Assembly: GCA_938035945.1 (NCBI GenBank)
Contig: CALHOU010000099.1
Span: 1 to 64,000 of the forward strand
DNA: 64,000 nucleotides
Origin: an uncultured Granulosicoccaceae bacterium
GTDB taxonomy: Bacteria > Pseudomonadota > Gammaproteobacteria > Granulosicoccales > Granulosicoccaceae
Direction: 5' to 3'
The translations under genes were made by a program, and so were the position numbers. The notes beneath the pieces were generated by a model, which saw nothing but the letters and a program-made list of their open reading frames with translations, was not told the DNA's origin and did no database searches. This document shows positions 9,493-19,949 of this stretch, one piece after another; the first letter of the stretch is position 1, and each line of letters begins with the position of its first letter.

Positions 9493-10224
9493 CTAAGATA
9501 CCGACGATTCAAGTTCGCTAGCCAAGGCCGCATCAAGTTTCAAACCTTGAGCCAAGTCATCCATATACTTTCTCTCGTCGGCCTTATCTAAGTCGATCAC
9601 CATCGCGGAGGCCAAATATATCTCTGCCGCCGCCTCTGGCGAATCAGCCGATGCGACAACGTCAGCAACATCGAGCGGTTTATTCAATTCCTTCATTAAA
9701 AAGGAGGTAATGTCTTGCTCCAAACCTAAGCTTTCAATTTTTGCTGTAATCAACTTTTGCTCATTGTCATCCACATGGCCATCTGATTTGGCCGCGCTAA
9801 TCATGGCTTTCACAATCGCCTCACTGCGCACATTGGCTTCTGCGTCCGCCAACAGATCGATGGGGGTGCCCGTGTCTTGAATGGTTACGTTTTGATTCTG
9901 CTGCCAATCAGTAAAAGCCTTATAAGCCAGTCCACCCACAGCGGCCACACCGCCTACTTTCAATGCAGTTCCTGTGAGCTGTCGGCCACCTTTAGTGCCC
10001 AGCAGCAGCGCCACAGCACCAGCGGCTAATGCCCCCTTACCCAGCCCGTCGAGCATGGCATCTCTTTGTTCGCCTTCAGCCGGCAAGCCGATTTTATCCT
10101 CGGCCATTTCCAGACCTTTTTTGGTCGCTGTTTGCGAGGTTTCTAATAGGTTATCGAGTATCTTTTTCGCGTCCATCATGTCTTCCTTCATATTCAGTCG
10201 ATTTAGCGATAGTATGAGCCCCAA
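9493..10224 (-). CDS. DUF533 / TerB-like (YebE family) inner membrane protein
   Basis: MDAKKILDNLLETSQTATKKG...GKGALAAGAVALLLGTKGGRQLTG...GGVAAVGGLAYKAFTDWQ and TerB-like AMISAAKSDGHVDDNEQKLI; true start may be the internal MDAKKIL Met. Confidence 0.88.
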   Translation of the reverse strand: MGLILSLNRLNMKEDMMDAKKILDNLLETSQTATKKGLEMAEDKIGLPAEGEQRDAMLDGLGKGALAAGAVALLLGTKGGRQLTGTALKVGGVAAVGGLAYKAFTDWQQNQNVTIQDTGTPIDLLADAEANVRSEAIVKAMISAAKSDGHVDDNEQKLITAKIESLGLEQDITSFLMKELNKPLDVADVVASADSPEAAAEIYLASAMVIDLDKADERKYMDDLAQGLKLDAALASELESSVS

Positions 10225-10294
10225 TCGACTTTTTCACTAGCATCACGCGCGCACGAGCTTAATACACCTTGTTTAACCAAACATTTACACCACC

Positions 10295-11122
10295 GTGCAA
10301 GCACCTGTAAGCGTCATTATTCCAACCCATAACCGATGCGCGTCCGTTTGCTTGGCGATTGATTCGGTGTTGGCTCAAACGCTAGCACCAACGCAAGTGA
10401 TCGTTGTGGACGATGGCTCGTCTGACGACACTTGCGCCGTTATAAGGCAACGCTTCCCTAGGGTTGAGCTTATCCAACAACAAAACCACGGTGTGTCGCA
10501 TGCACGCAATCGCGCGATAGAAATCGCAAGTTCAGACTGGGTGGCCTTTCTGGATTCAGATGATCTTTGGTTTGAAAACAAACTGCAGGTGCAAATGCAT
10601 CATATAAACGCGCACCCAGAATATAGTTTATGTCATTGTGATGAGCATTGGATTCGTAATGGTAAGCGGGTTAACCCAATGAATAAACATCAAAAGCGTG
10701 GTGGCTATATTTTTGAACACTGCTTACCACTATGTGCCATCTCACCATCGGCAACCCTTATACATAAAAAACTCTTTGACGAGATAGGCGTATTCGACGA
10801 ATCACTTCCCGCTTGCGAAGACTACGACCTGTGGCTACGCATTTGTGCGAAGCATCCAGTGTTGTATGTTGATCAGGCCTTACTTGCCAAAACCGGTGGG
10901 CATGAAGATCAGCTTTCACGAAAACATTGGGGCATGGATAGGTTCAGACTCCAAGCCTTAGCTAAACTATTGCGCAGCCAAACGCTCACCGATGAGCAAT
11001 CAACATTAGCCACTCAAACGTTTAAACATAAATACGGCATCGTGCTCAATGGCGCGATCAAGCGTGGCAACACATCATTCGTTCAAGAGCTGGAAATGCA
11101 CTACGCCGAACTTGCGCAATAG
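10295..11122 (+). CDS. glycosyltransferase family 2
   Basis: VSVIIPTHNRCASVCLAIDSVLAQTLAPTQVIVVDDGSSDDT...WVAFLDSDDLW. Confidence 0.93.
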   Translation: MQAPVSVIIPTHNRCASVCLAIDSVLAQTLAPTQVIVVDDGSSDDTCAVIRQRFPRVELIQQQNHGVSHARNRAIEIASSDWVAFLDSDDLWFENKLQVQMHHINAHPEYSLCHCDEHWIRNGKRVNPMNKHQKRGGYIFEHCLPLCAISPSATLIHKKLFDEIGVFDESLPACEDYDLWLRICAKHPVLYVDQALLAKTGGHEDQLSRKHWGMDRFRLQALAKLLRSQTLTDEQSTLATQTFKHKYGIVLNGAIKRGNTSFVQELEMHYAELAQ

Positions 11123-11188
11123 CATCAGTATAAAACCTGCGCGCATCTCGTATACTGCACCCAATAGCAACCCAAATTCGAGCCCACC

Positions 11189-11560
11189 ATGTCGGCACTA
11201 CTGTTTAGATTACGCAACGTTCCCGAGGACGAGGCAGATGATATTCGAGAATTAATGCAGCAACACCACATTGAAATCTATGAAACCAACGCAGGCAACT
11301 GGGGCATATCCATGCCCGGTATTTGGGTGCAAGATGAAACCGACCTGCCACGAGCTAAAGAGCTAGTCGCGCAATACCAGAAAGAACGGGCAATAGATGC
11401 GCGCAATGCCTACGAGGAAAACCGACGCCAAGGCACCGCGCCTAGTCTTATGCAAACCCTTAAACAGCGCCCATTGGCCATCGCCGGAATTTTTCTATTT
11501 TGCTTATTTGTGCTGTACGTGATGATCAGTCCGTTTGTAAAGCTTGCGATGAACGCGTAA
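11189..11560 (+). CDS. DUF6164-like small membrane protein
   Basis: 123 aa; MSALLFRLRNVPEDEADDIRELMQQHHIEIYETNAGNWGISMPGIWV with C-terminal TM. Confidence 0.75.
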   Translation: MSALLFRLRNVPEDEADDIRELMQQHHIEIYETNAGNWGISMPGIWVQDETDLPRAKELVAQYQKERAIDARNAYEENRRQGTAPSLMQTLKQRPLAIAGIFLFCLFVLYVMISPFVKLAMNA

Positions 11561-11667
11561 TCCAGCTGCTAACAACCTTAGGTCACGCCAGAGCTACACA
11601 CCTGTAAGTCAATCAATTACACTGTGTATAAAGTACTAATCGCCCATTGAGAGTGTAGCGCCACAAT

Positions 11668-12651
11668 ATGAAAGCCATTCAAGTAGATAAAAACGACGAC
11701 GGAAAAGTGAGTGCGGCCCTGGTTGATCTGGACCCTTCTAGTTTGCCTGACGGTGATGTGACCGTAGCCGTTGACTATTCCACTCTCAATTATAAGGACG
11801 GGCTTGTACTTAGTGGCTTGGGTGGTTTGGTTCGAAACTATCCACACATTCCAGGTATTGATTTCGCCGGCTCTGTTATCGAGAGTCAAAACGATGCTTA
11901 TAAAGCAGGTGACAAAGTAGTTCTAACCGGTTGGCGTGTGGGTGAAACACATTGGGGTGGTTATGCTGAACAAGCGCGAGTGAACGCAGATTGGTTAACG
12001 CCATTGCCTGCTGGACTCGACCCACGTCAAGCCATGGCAATTGGCACAGCAGGCGTCGCTGCCATGCTTGGGGTGATGGCGCTCGAAGACGCCGGTATGA
12101 ACAAAGACCAAGGACCCGTATTAGTCACCGGCGCCGCGGGTGGTGTTGGCTCAATCGCTTGTGCATTGCTTGCGGCAACGGGTTACGAAGTTGAAGCGGT
12201 GACGGGCCGAGAATCCAGTGCCGAACACCTGCGCTCTCTTGGGGTTGCTACCATCACATCCAGAGCAGATGTAGAAACGCCGAACGGCAAACCGTTGAAC
12301 AAAGAACGCTGGGCAGGGTGTGTTGATTCGGTCGGTGGCGGTATGTTGGCAAACGTGCTCACGCAAATGAAATACGGCTCTTCGGTGGCAGCAATTGGTC
12401 TTGCCGGTGGTGCGGGATTGGACACTACCGTGATTCCGTTCCTTTTAAGAGGCGTTAATTTGCTAGGTATCGATTCTGTCATGTGCCCCGCACCTAGGCG
12501 TGCCATTGCATGGCAACGACTGGCATCTGAGCTGCCCATAAATAAGCTAGAGGCCATGGTTGATGAGGTTGCGTTGGCCGACCTACCGAGCTTGGCGTCG
12601 GCTATATTGGCAGGGCAAATACAAGGTAGAACGGTGGTTCGAGTGAGTTGA
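11668..12651 (+). CDS. acuI: acrylyl-CoA reductase AcuI / YhdH-type quinone oxidoreductase (MDR family)
   Basis: 327 aa; DYSTLNYKDGLVLSGLGGLVRNYPHIPGIDFAGSV...VTGAAGGVGSIACALLAATGYEVEAVTGR. Confidence 0.9.
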   Translation: MKAIQVDKNDDGKVSAALVDLDPSSLPDGDVTVAVDYSTLNYKDGLVLSGLGGLVRNYPHIPGIDFAGSVIESQNDAYKAGDKVVLTGWRVGETHWGGYAEQARVNADWLTPLPAGLDPRQAMAIGTAGVAAMLGVMALEDAGMNKDQGPVLVTGAAGGVGSIACALLAATGYEVEAVTGRESSAEHLRSLGVATITSRADVETPNGKPLNKERWAGCVDSVGGGMLANVLTQMKYGSSVAAIGLAGGAGLDTTVIPFLLRGVNLLGIDSVMCPAPRRAIAWQRLASELPINKLEAMVDEVALADLPSLASAILAGQIQGRTVVRVS

Positions 12652-12962
12652 GCGGCCTCGCTTTGCAATCGCGTAACCAAATCTTCGGCTCAGGATTCTG
12701 CAATAGGTCCGATTCTAGCTATAACTCCAGCGTGTCACATTGAGTAACACATGAGCTAATGCTAGGGGTTAGTAATAGGTGGTTTGACGCCCCTATTCCT
12801 ACGAAATGATTCACAAAATTAAGGTTTGTTTAAGGTTGTCAAGCTACAGTACTTTGATGTGATGCACTTGTAAATTTTCGTGCCAACACATTTTTAGCTC
12901 CTTGGTAGCTGTAGCGGAGCTCGCTGACTGACAACCGGCTTCAATATCTTCTAGAGAAAATA

Positions 12963-14429
12963 ATGCGAACAACATTCATCGGCCTGTTTCTTCTGTCCAT
13001 CGCGGCTATGCCGGTTGCAGCTGATAACCAGAAACCTACCGCTGTAAACGGCGTATCTGCCACAGCGATATCAAGTAGCTCCATCCGAGTGACATGGAAC
13101 AAGCCCTGGGACAACGTCGGTATTCGTGGCTACAACGTTTACCGAAACGGCGCTTACTACGCCACCGTATTCGATACCAACTTTGTAGACACAAAAGTGT
13201 CCGCGAACAACACATACCGTTATGGCATTGTTGCTTTCGATGAAGCGAGAAATTTCAACAGCGTATCGCAAGAGTCATCAGCAACGCCCAGCGGTGGTTC
13301 AAACGATGATCAAGGCAGCGCACCTCCACCCCCGGCACCCAGCAACGGCGCTGTTAACAGCCCCGATGGTTTGTATGCCGAAGTGCAAGGTGGCAATAAA
13401 GCCAAAATTAAATGGCGTGCTCCAAGCGGTAACATCCGTGCGTATAACGTTTATAAAAACGACAGTTATATCGCAACCGTGTTTACACCTGAGTACATTG
13501 CCGACAACCTGACGTGGGGTCAGGACTATACGTTTTTCGTCACCGCCATCTCTCACGATAAACGTTTTTCACAGAAGTCAGAAAGACTAACAGTTAACAC
13601 AGCCAACGGCTCTTCGCAGCCGCAGGTCAGGCTAAACGACCAGCCGCAAAATGATCAGCCTGCTGACGATCAGTCGGTTAACAACAGCAGCTCGGTGCCT
13701 GATGGCTATAAGCTGGTGTTCTCTGACGAATTTAATAATTACAGCCTTGACTCATCTAAGTGGAATTCAAAATACCGCTGGGGACCAGGCTGGACGATAA
13801 ACGGTGAAAAACAATACTACGTTGACCGTATCAACAACCCAGACTTTGGTCATTCACCGTTTGAGTTTGATGGCAATCATATGACCATCACAGCGGTTAA
13901 AACACCTGAGCATTTACGCTCAAGTGCGAACTGGAAGCCTTATCTTTCCGGTGCGCTAACCACGTATAACAAATTTAAGATGAAGTACGGCTATGTTGAA
14001 ATGCGGGCCAAATTACCAAAGGGTCGTGGCTTGTGGTCTGCATTTTGGTTGTTACACCAGAAAGACAACGACCGTCGTCCTGAAATCGATGTAGTGGAAT
14101 ACATTGGTAGTAAGCCCGATCGTGTTTACAACACGTATCACCACTATGAAAATTGGAATTTAAAATCAACGCCGTCGTTTGAAGCGAAGGGCCCAGACTA
14201 CTCACAAGACTTCCACACCTACGCAGTAAAATGGGAGCCTGGCAAAATCACCTGGTATGTTGATGGCAAAGAACGTAACTCACACAGCAATGGCAATGTG
14301 TCATGGGAAGACATGTATTTGCTAGTGAATCTGGCGGTTGGCGGCTGGTGGCCGGGTGACCCCGATGGCAATACCAATTTTCCGGCTCGATTCAAAATCG
14401 ACTACATACGGGCCTATCAGAAGAACTAG
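12963..14429 (+). CDS. secreted glycoside hydrolase family 16 protein with two FN3-like domains
   Basis: signal peptide; two FN3-like repeats (VRVTWNKPWDN..YNVYRNG; AKIKWRAPSGN..YNVYKND); GH16 catalytic motif ExDxxE in RPEIDVVEYIG and C-terminal YIRAYQ. Confidence 0.93.
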   Translation: MRTTFIGLFLLSIAAMPVAADNQKPTAVNGVSATAISSSSIRVTWNKPWDNVGIRGYNVYRNGAYYATVFDTNFVDTKVSANNTYRYGIVAFDEARNFNSVSQESSATPSGGSNDDQGSAPPPPAPSNGAVNSPDGLYAEVQGGNKAKIKWRAPSGNIRAYNVYKNDSYIATVFTPEYIADNLTWGQDYTFFVTAISHDKRFSQKSERLTVNTANGSSQPQVRLNDQPQNDQPADDQSVNNSSSVPDGYKLVFSDEFNNYSLDSSKWNSKYRWGPGWTINGEKQYYVDRINNPDFGHSPFEFDGNHMTITAVKTPEHLRSSANWKPYLSGALTTYNKFKMKYGYVEMRAKLPKGRGLWSAFWLLHQKDNDRRPEIDVVEYIGSKPDRVYNTYHHYENWNLKSTPSFEAKGPDYSQDFHTYAVKWEPGKITWYVDGKERNSHSNGNVSWEDMYLLVNLAVGGWWPGDPDGNTNFPARFKIDYIRAYQKN

Positions 14430-14458
14430 GCACGGTAGCCTTATCTAAAGTAAACCTA

Positions 14459-14489
14459 CGGGCGGCTCACGAAGCCGCCTTTTTTTTGG
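14459..14489 (+). terminator. rho-independent terminator after GH16 gene
   Basis: GGCGGCT-cacga-AGCCGCC followed by T8. Confidence 0.88.
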
Positions 14490-14564
14490 CCGACTGCCCA
14501 ACACTTTGGCCCTAAGCCACTCCCCGCAGCATCTTTAGCTCGGTAGACTGCAAGGCATTACTTA

Positions 14565-16100
14565 TTGCCACGCGGCCGAGCCATGCCACAGTCAACAACC
14601 GCAGTATCCGCCACTCAGAACCCGTTTGGGGCCTCTGTGAAGGCTTATCGCGCGGGTATCGCCAGCTTGGCTCTTATCGTCCTTCTAGGCTGCCAAAGCC
14701 CTTCAACACCAAACAGTTTGGTGGTTGCATCCGACCCACTACCCATTGTTGTGACGAAGTACGCATCTTACGGTGGTGCGGCTGATTTGGATTGGAACGT
14801 GCGCATGCCAGAGCTGTTTGTCCGTGCTCGCACATTGGTACAACAACATACCGGTGTTGATCTTTCTGATGTAACTTTGAACATCGCGAGCGACGATGTC
14901 ATTACTAAAGAAGTGGCGCATGAAACAGGGCGCTTGGTGCACAATCAATTTAGTAACCGCGAATTCGCCAGCCGCTTTTTAGATTCGGTTGTTAACCAAC
15001 AAAGCGGAACCTATGCAGCGGTTTACGCGGTGCGCAAGAATGAAGTCATGGTCAGTTCCACCGTGATGGAAGCGTATCGGCGATCATTACCTACGGAATT
15101 AGCTACTCAAGAAGCGGCTATTCTAACCTTGCTTATCCACGAACTCGTCCACGCCGCTGACGACAAGCGTTATAACATTCATAAAAATCGCGACTTGAAT
15201 TTTCGCGCATCATTCGCACAATCTGCCGCATTCGAAGGTCACGCCCAGTTTGTTACGCGAAAAATATGTGCACAAGCAGGCTGCTTACCCGGATTAGCCG
15301 CACTTGAACATTTTATGTTTGGCGATAGAAACCCACCAAACGATCTAACGCAAAGCGTACAAGCGATCAGTCGAAACGTGCTTGAATATTCTTACATAGA
15401 AGGCGAACGTTTTATTTCCGAACTCGCAAAGCGCAACAACGGGCAGCAACTGATAGCGCAGCTACTTCACAGCCCACCAAAGGACCCCATCCAGATTATC
15501 GATCCGGATAGTTACCCCAACACTCAGCGCGAACGCCGCAACCAACAACTGATTGCCGCGAGCAATAGTTTTGATCACCCTTGGTTAAAAGTGCCATGGA
15601 CAACCGTGCAAACCTCGCCGCTAAAAGGGGTGAACTTAAGAACAGACCCAAGCCGTCGCAACGCAGCGGTAGAAGGTTTTACAAAACTGATTACATCCAT
15701 GGTTGCGCTGCAAATCTATAACGAAGCACAACCGAGTTTAATGCCCATTGAATTAACGCTAATGCGAGCAAAATCTGATGACATGGCAAAATTCATGGCC
15801 AGAACCCTACACGACAATTTACAGGCCCAAGGCACGCAAACCACGAACGACGGTAAGTTAGCCAAGGTGAACGGCGATGTGAATAGACAACCGGCATTGT
15901 TATACGTCACGCGAGAAGCCAGGCCGAACAACGAGACCTATTACACATTGGTTGGTGTAAGCGGGATGAGCGTAGTACAAATTGCGGGTGCTGGAAACTC
16001 AGACAACGAGGGCTTGTTTGTTGACTATATTGACCAAATTCTACTGAGTTTAAGTGGCTTACCGATTGAACCGCTTGCGAAAGTAAACTACCAGCGCTAA
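14565..16100 (+). CDS. hypothetical lipoprotein with HExxH zinc-metallopeptidase-like core
   Basis: 511 aa; lipobox-like LIVLLGC; LTLLIHELVHAADDKRY followed by FEGHAQFVTRKI (possible third ligand Glu). Confidence 0.65.
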   Translation: MPRGRAMPQSTTAVSATQNPFGASVKAYRAGIASLALIVLLGCQSPSTPNSLVVASDPLPIVVTKYASYGGAADLDWNVRMPELFVRARTLVQQHTGVDLSDVTLNIASDDVITKEVAHETGRLVHNQFSNREFASRFLDSVVNQQSGTYAAVYAVRKNEVMVSSTVMEAYRRSLPTELATQEAAILTLLIHELVHAADDKRYNIHKNRDLNFRASFAQSAAFEGHAQFVTRKICAQAGCLPGLAALEHFMFGDRNPPNDLTQSVQAISRNVLEYSYIEGERFISELAKRNNGQQLIAQLLHSPPKDPIQIIDPDSYPNTQRERRNQQLIAASNSFDHPWLKVPWTTVQTSPLKGVNLRTDPSRRNAAVEGFTKLITSMVALQIYNEAQPSLMPIELTLMRAKSDDMAKFMARTLHDNLQAQGTQTTNDGKLAKVNGDVNRQPALLYVTREARPNNETYYTLVGVSGMSVVQIAGAGNSDNEGLFVDYIDQILLSLSGLPIEPLAKVNYQR

Positions 16101-16648
16101 CACCAGCTCACGCGTTTGGAAAATCGCGTTTTTAGAAAGTCCATTTGATCAGCCAACACATCGCGGTTGGACAAATAGAAGAACTCGTATCGGTTTGGAG
16201 CGAACGGTATGGCAAGTAGTTCCATGTTTGCTTCTTCCGGCGTTTTGCTGCCCTTTCGATTATTGCAACGACGACAGGCCGTCACGCAATTAGTCCATCG
16301 ATCACGGCCACCTCTGGAAGTTGGTATAACGTGATCGCGCGATAAATCACGCATCGGAAAATCGACACCGCAATACATGCAAACTTGTTGATCGCGCGCA
16401 AACAATAAAGAATTGGTTAAAGGTGGCGTGAAGGTTGTGGCATCAACCCGCCCGTCGCAGGCGATGATGCTCGGTAGTTCGAGAACAGAACGAGCCCCGA
16501 CACTATTGTAGCCACCGCGTATGGTATGGATAGTTTCACCGAGACTCCAGATCACTTGATCTTTGACCATAAGCGTTGCAGTTTCCTGCCAGGTCAGCCA
16601 AGCGATTGGTGTACCGGCCTTATTCAGACGTAGTACTTTGGCATTCAT
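16097..16648 (-). CDS. HNH endonuclease family protein
   Basis: MNAKVLRLNKAGTPIAWLTWQET...CMYCGVDFPMRDLSRDHVIPTSRGGRDRWTNCVTACRRCNNRKGSKTPEEA; internal start preferred over the track start at 16699. Confidence 0.92.
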   Translation of the reverse strand: MNAKVLRLNKAGTPIAWLTWQETATLMVKDQVIWSLGETIHTIRGGYNSVGARSVLELPSIIACDGRVDATTFTPPLTNSLLFARDQQVCMYCGVDFPMRDLSRDHVIPTSRGGRDRWTNCVTACRRCNNRKGSKTPEEANMELLAIPFAPNRYEFFYLSNRDVLADQMDFLKTRFSKRVSWC

Positions 16649-16748
16649 GACTTGTTCTTTTTGCTTGTAATACACAGCCTCCTCACCCATGTATAACACA
16701 TAAAACCGGTAACGTTAACCAGCAAAGCAATAACAAGATGTAAAACAG

Positions 16749-17804
16749 TTAGAAAAGTGCCTGCTCCCAATGCTTGCGAACTCCACGTATTAAGTTGGTC
16801 GCAGCAAGGTCCGCCGAAATCGCAATTTTGCGGAATCTACGCCATGGATGATGGGCTTCCATATGGCGACGCTCCTGTAACAACCAAGCCAAGGACTCAC
16901 CAACGGTATCGAACATGACCTCAGGCGCATAAGCCGTTTCCCATGCACAGCGAGCGGCTTTTCCTCGATCGGCAGACTCATCAGAGATTGAACGCAGAAT
17001 CGATGGTATGGATTTGATATCACGCTCATCGACTCGCACCGCGAAATCCCAATTGACATGCGGCGTTGGTACCCACTGATTGGCGATAATTACTGGTGCA
17101 ACACCTGCCTCCATGGTCTCAAACAGTCGATAAGATGATGTACCTATCCCGCGTGGGCAAAGCATGAAATGACTCTCTGCCATGGTTTTCGCAAAGTTAG
17201 CGCCTTGTGCCGCTTTCGTATCAACCGTGCAATCCCACACATTGAATTCAGATGTATCTTGAACACCCTTGCTGGCATCCATCAACGCCATCACATCACG
17301 ACGACAACGATGACTAGCTGAACCCACAAAAGAAAACAACCAACGTTTTTCAAGGTTCCATGTGTGCACGTCTTTTATAAAGTCGTTTGGTGTTTCGAGG
17401 TATGGAAAAGCCACTTGCTTAGTGTGTTGAAAAAAACGTCGAGGCATTGAACAATACAAACCTGGTAAAGCCGACCAAGGCTTATCTGATTCGTTATACA
17501 TGAACGTTTTTTCGGGGTATTGCAAAGTCAGTGGGTGCTGACGAACTTTTTTATATAAGTAGTCATCAAAGTGTGTGTTCTCTACAAACACTATGATGTC
17601 CGCTTCTTCAGCAGAATCACACAAGCTATGGTTGCCCAACTGATCCATGGCAGCCATGCTGCACAAGGCATCGAGCATCTCGTGTGTTTCGTATGCAGAT
17701 GTCGCCAGAATTTTCATAACAACAGGACGTCCCGTTTGTGAATGTCGATGAACACTAAGCTCACCTTCCTTAACTGAAGTTATCGTCCAATAAGTAGACT
17801 TCAA
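16749..17804 (-). CDS. exostosin-family glycosyltransferase
   Basis: 351 aa; FSFVGSASHRCRRDVMALM...FMLCPRGIGTSSYRLFETMEAGVAPVIIANQWVPP-like exostosin signature. Confidence 0.85.
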   Translation of the reverse strand: MKSTYWTITSVKEGELSVHRHSQTGRPVVMKILATSAYETHEMLDALCSMAAMDQLGNHSLCDSAEEADIIVFVENTHFDDYLYKKVRQHPLTLQYPEKTFMYNESDKPWSALPGLYCSMPRRFFQHTKQVAFPYLETPNDFIKDVHTWNLEKRWLFSFVGSASHRCRRDVMALMDASKGVQDTSEFNVWDCTVDTKAAQGANFAKTMAESHFMLCPRGIGTSSYRLFETMEAGVAPVIIANQWVPTPHVNWDFAVRVDERDIKSIPSILRSISDESADRGKAARCAWETAYAPEVMFDTVGESLAWLLQERRHMEAHHPWRRFRKIAISADLAATNLIRGVRKHWEQALF

Positions 17805-17891
17805 CAGGCAATGAAAGTGCCGTAGTGAAACACCTCACACTCTTTATAGCAGGAGGCCTTAAGCCGTGTGAAATGAACGGGAAAATTACCC

Positions 17892-17911
17892 AAAAGGGTG
17901 TGTTTACACCC
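17892..17911 (-). terminator. probable terminator hairpin overlapping the stop codon of the ABC transporter gene
   Basis: minus strand GGGTGTAAACACACCCTTTTGGG: GGGTGT/ACACCC stem followed by TTTT; stop TAA is within the loop/stem. Confidence 0.5.
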
Positions 17912-19775
17912 CCAGAAAACCGCCTGACTGGCGCTCCCAGAGCTTTGCATACAAACCATCGCTACTCAGTAAATCTGTATGACTTCCAGTCTCAACGATT
18001 TTTCCACCGTCTAAAACCACCAATCTATCCAGCGCAGCAATGGTTGATAGCCTGTGTGCAACCGCTAACACCGTTTTATTCTGCATAAGGTTTTTGAGTT
18101 GCTCTTGTATTGCAGACTCTACTTCCGAATCCAGTGCCGAGGTCGCTTCATCGAGAATTAATATGGGCGCATCCTTAAGAATCACGCGCGCGATCGCTAT
18201 ACGCTGCCTTTGCCCGCCAGAGAGCTTTACACCGCGTTCTCCAACCGTTGCATCTAATCCTGCACGACCCTGCAAATCGACCAATTCAGGAATAAATTGC
18301 ATGGCCTCGGCGCGTTGTGCAGCTTGAATAATCTCTTCATCGCTTGCATCGGCTTTACCGTAGCGAATGTTGTCGCGAACGCTGCGGTGTAACAAGGAGG
18401 TGTCTTGCGTCACCACTGCAATGTTCCGACGCAAACTCTCTTGTGTGATTTTACTAATGTCTTGTCCATCAATCGTTACGCTGCCGTGTTCAATATCATG
18501 AAAACGCATTAAAAGATTGATAAGCGTCGACTTACCCGCACCCGAGCGTCCGACCAAACCGATTTTTTCGCCAGCCTCTATGGTTAAACTGCACTGATCC
18601 AGTATCGGCAAAGCTACTCCGGTAGTGCTTTCTGCGCCAGCGACTTCCACCTCTTTGTCATAATTAAAAGACACGTTGTTAAAGCTGATCAATCCACGAC
18701 TAACGTTCAATTCGGGCGCGGCTGATTCATCAATAATCGATGTTGACTGACTAATGGTTTCAATACCGTTTTCAACCGTTCCGATGTGTTCAAACAAAGA
18801 CGTAATAGTTCTAAGTATCCAGCCCGACATTTGATTGATACGCAGGATTAACCCATTGGCAATGGCAACTTCACCCACGCTTACACTGCCCTGCATCCAT
18901 AACCAGACAGACAAGGCAGCCGTGCTAAACATAAGGGCGGTATTCATCACCGACATGGTGATTGTCATGTTCATGATTGCGCCCATCAAAGCGATAAAAG
19001 CGCGAAAGTGTTTCCTTATTGCATCTGCGGCGAACTGTTCCTCGAGCTCATTGTGAGCGAACAACTTCACAGATTGAATGTTGGTATAGCTATCAACAAC
19101 TCTACCAGTGATGGCCGACGTCGCCTCTGACACACGAGCCGACTTTAATCGGACCGGTGGCACCATAAACAAAATGACACAGGTGTAGCTCACCAACCAG
19201 ATCATGAGCGGAACGAGCAAGATCGGTTTTATATCAATCAGTAAAATCGAAATACCAAAAACATAGATGACTAACAACCACAAACCATCGAGCACATTGA
19301 CCACAACTTCGCGCACAGAGTGTCCGGTTTGCATTACTTTTTGTGCAACACGACCGGCAAAATCGTTTTGAAAAAAGTTCATACTTTGACGCAAAACATA
19401 TCGATGGTTTTGCCATCGTGTAGCGGCAACCAAACCAGGCGAGATGGTGAAATTGAGCAAACAGCGGGTTGCTATCGTTGCAATTGGCCGAATGATGAAG
19501 GCCACCAGAATCATGCCGAGGATGGCCCATTTATGCGTCGCCCAGAACACGCTCGGCTCAGTGGTGTTCATCCAATCGACTATATGGCCGATGAACACGA
19601 ACAGGGATATTTCACACAGAGCGGTAATCCCTGAAACGATTAACGTGATCAACACTATTTTTTGAATCGGCTTGACGTAATGCCAAATGAAACGCAAGGG
19701 ACGCAATGGTGGGCGCGCGACCGGGTTTTCCGGCAATGGCTCGACAAGCTTTTCAAAGAATGAGTACAGGGACAT
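17904..19775 (-). CDS. ABC transporter, fused permease/ATP-binding protein (exporter type)
   Basis: six-TM N-terminus; Walker A GLVGRSGAGKSTLINLL, signature VKLSGGQRQRIAIARV, Walker B APILILDEATSALDSEVE; internal Met start MSLYSFFEKL preferred. Confidence 0.93.
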   Translation of the reverse strand: MSLYSFFEKLVEPLPENPVARPPLRPLRFIWHYVKPIQKIVLITLIVSGITALCEISLFVFIGHIVDWMNTTEPSVFWATHKWAILGMILVAFIIRPIATIATRCLLNFTISPGLVAATRWQNHRYVLRQSMNFFQNDFAGRVAQKVMQTGHSVREVVVNVLDGLWLLVIYVFGISILLIDIKPILLVPLMIWLVSYTCVILFMVPPVRLKSARVSEATSAITGRVVDSYTNIQSVKLFAHNELEEQFAADAIRKHFRAFIALMGAIMNMTITMSVMNTALMFSTAALSVWLWMQGSVSVGEVAIANGLILRINQMSGWILRTITSLFEHIGTVENGIETISQSTSIIDESAAPELNVSRGLISFNNVSFNYDKEVEVAGAESTTGVALPILDQCSLTIEAGEKIGLVGRSGAGKSTLINLLMRFHDIEHGSVTIDGQDISKITQESLRRNIAVVTQDTSLLHRSVRDNIRYGKADASDEEIIQAAQRAEAMQFIPELVDLQGRAGLDATVGERGVKLSGGQRQRIAIARVILKDAPILILDEATSALDSEVESAIQEQLKNLMQNKTVLAVAHRLSTIAALDRLVVLDGGKIVETGSHTDLLSSDGLYAKLWERQSGGFLGV

Positions 19776-19949
19776 TATTCGCCGGTGCCAGGGTGTTTGC
19801 GGTGAAAACGCTGAATTTTCATGATTCCGACCCAGCATATAACGCTATAACCCAAGTTTGTGAGATAGATCTGTTATTTATATTTGTTATTCTTAAGCTC
19901 ATAATATATGCTCTCCCACCATAAATAGTGAAAGTACAGCACTAATACG

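Noticed and set aside
12183-12680. 165-aa minus-strand ORF inside the acuI-like gene
   Set aside because: Antisense shadow ORF with no recognisable domain.
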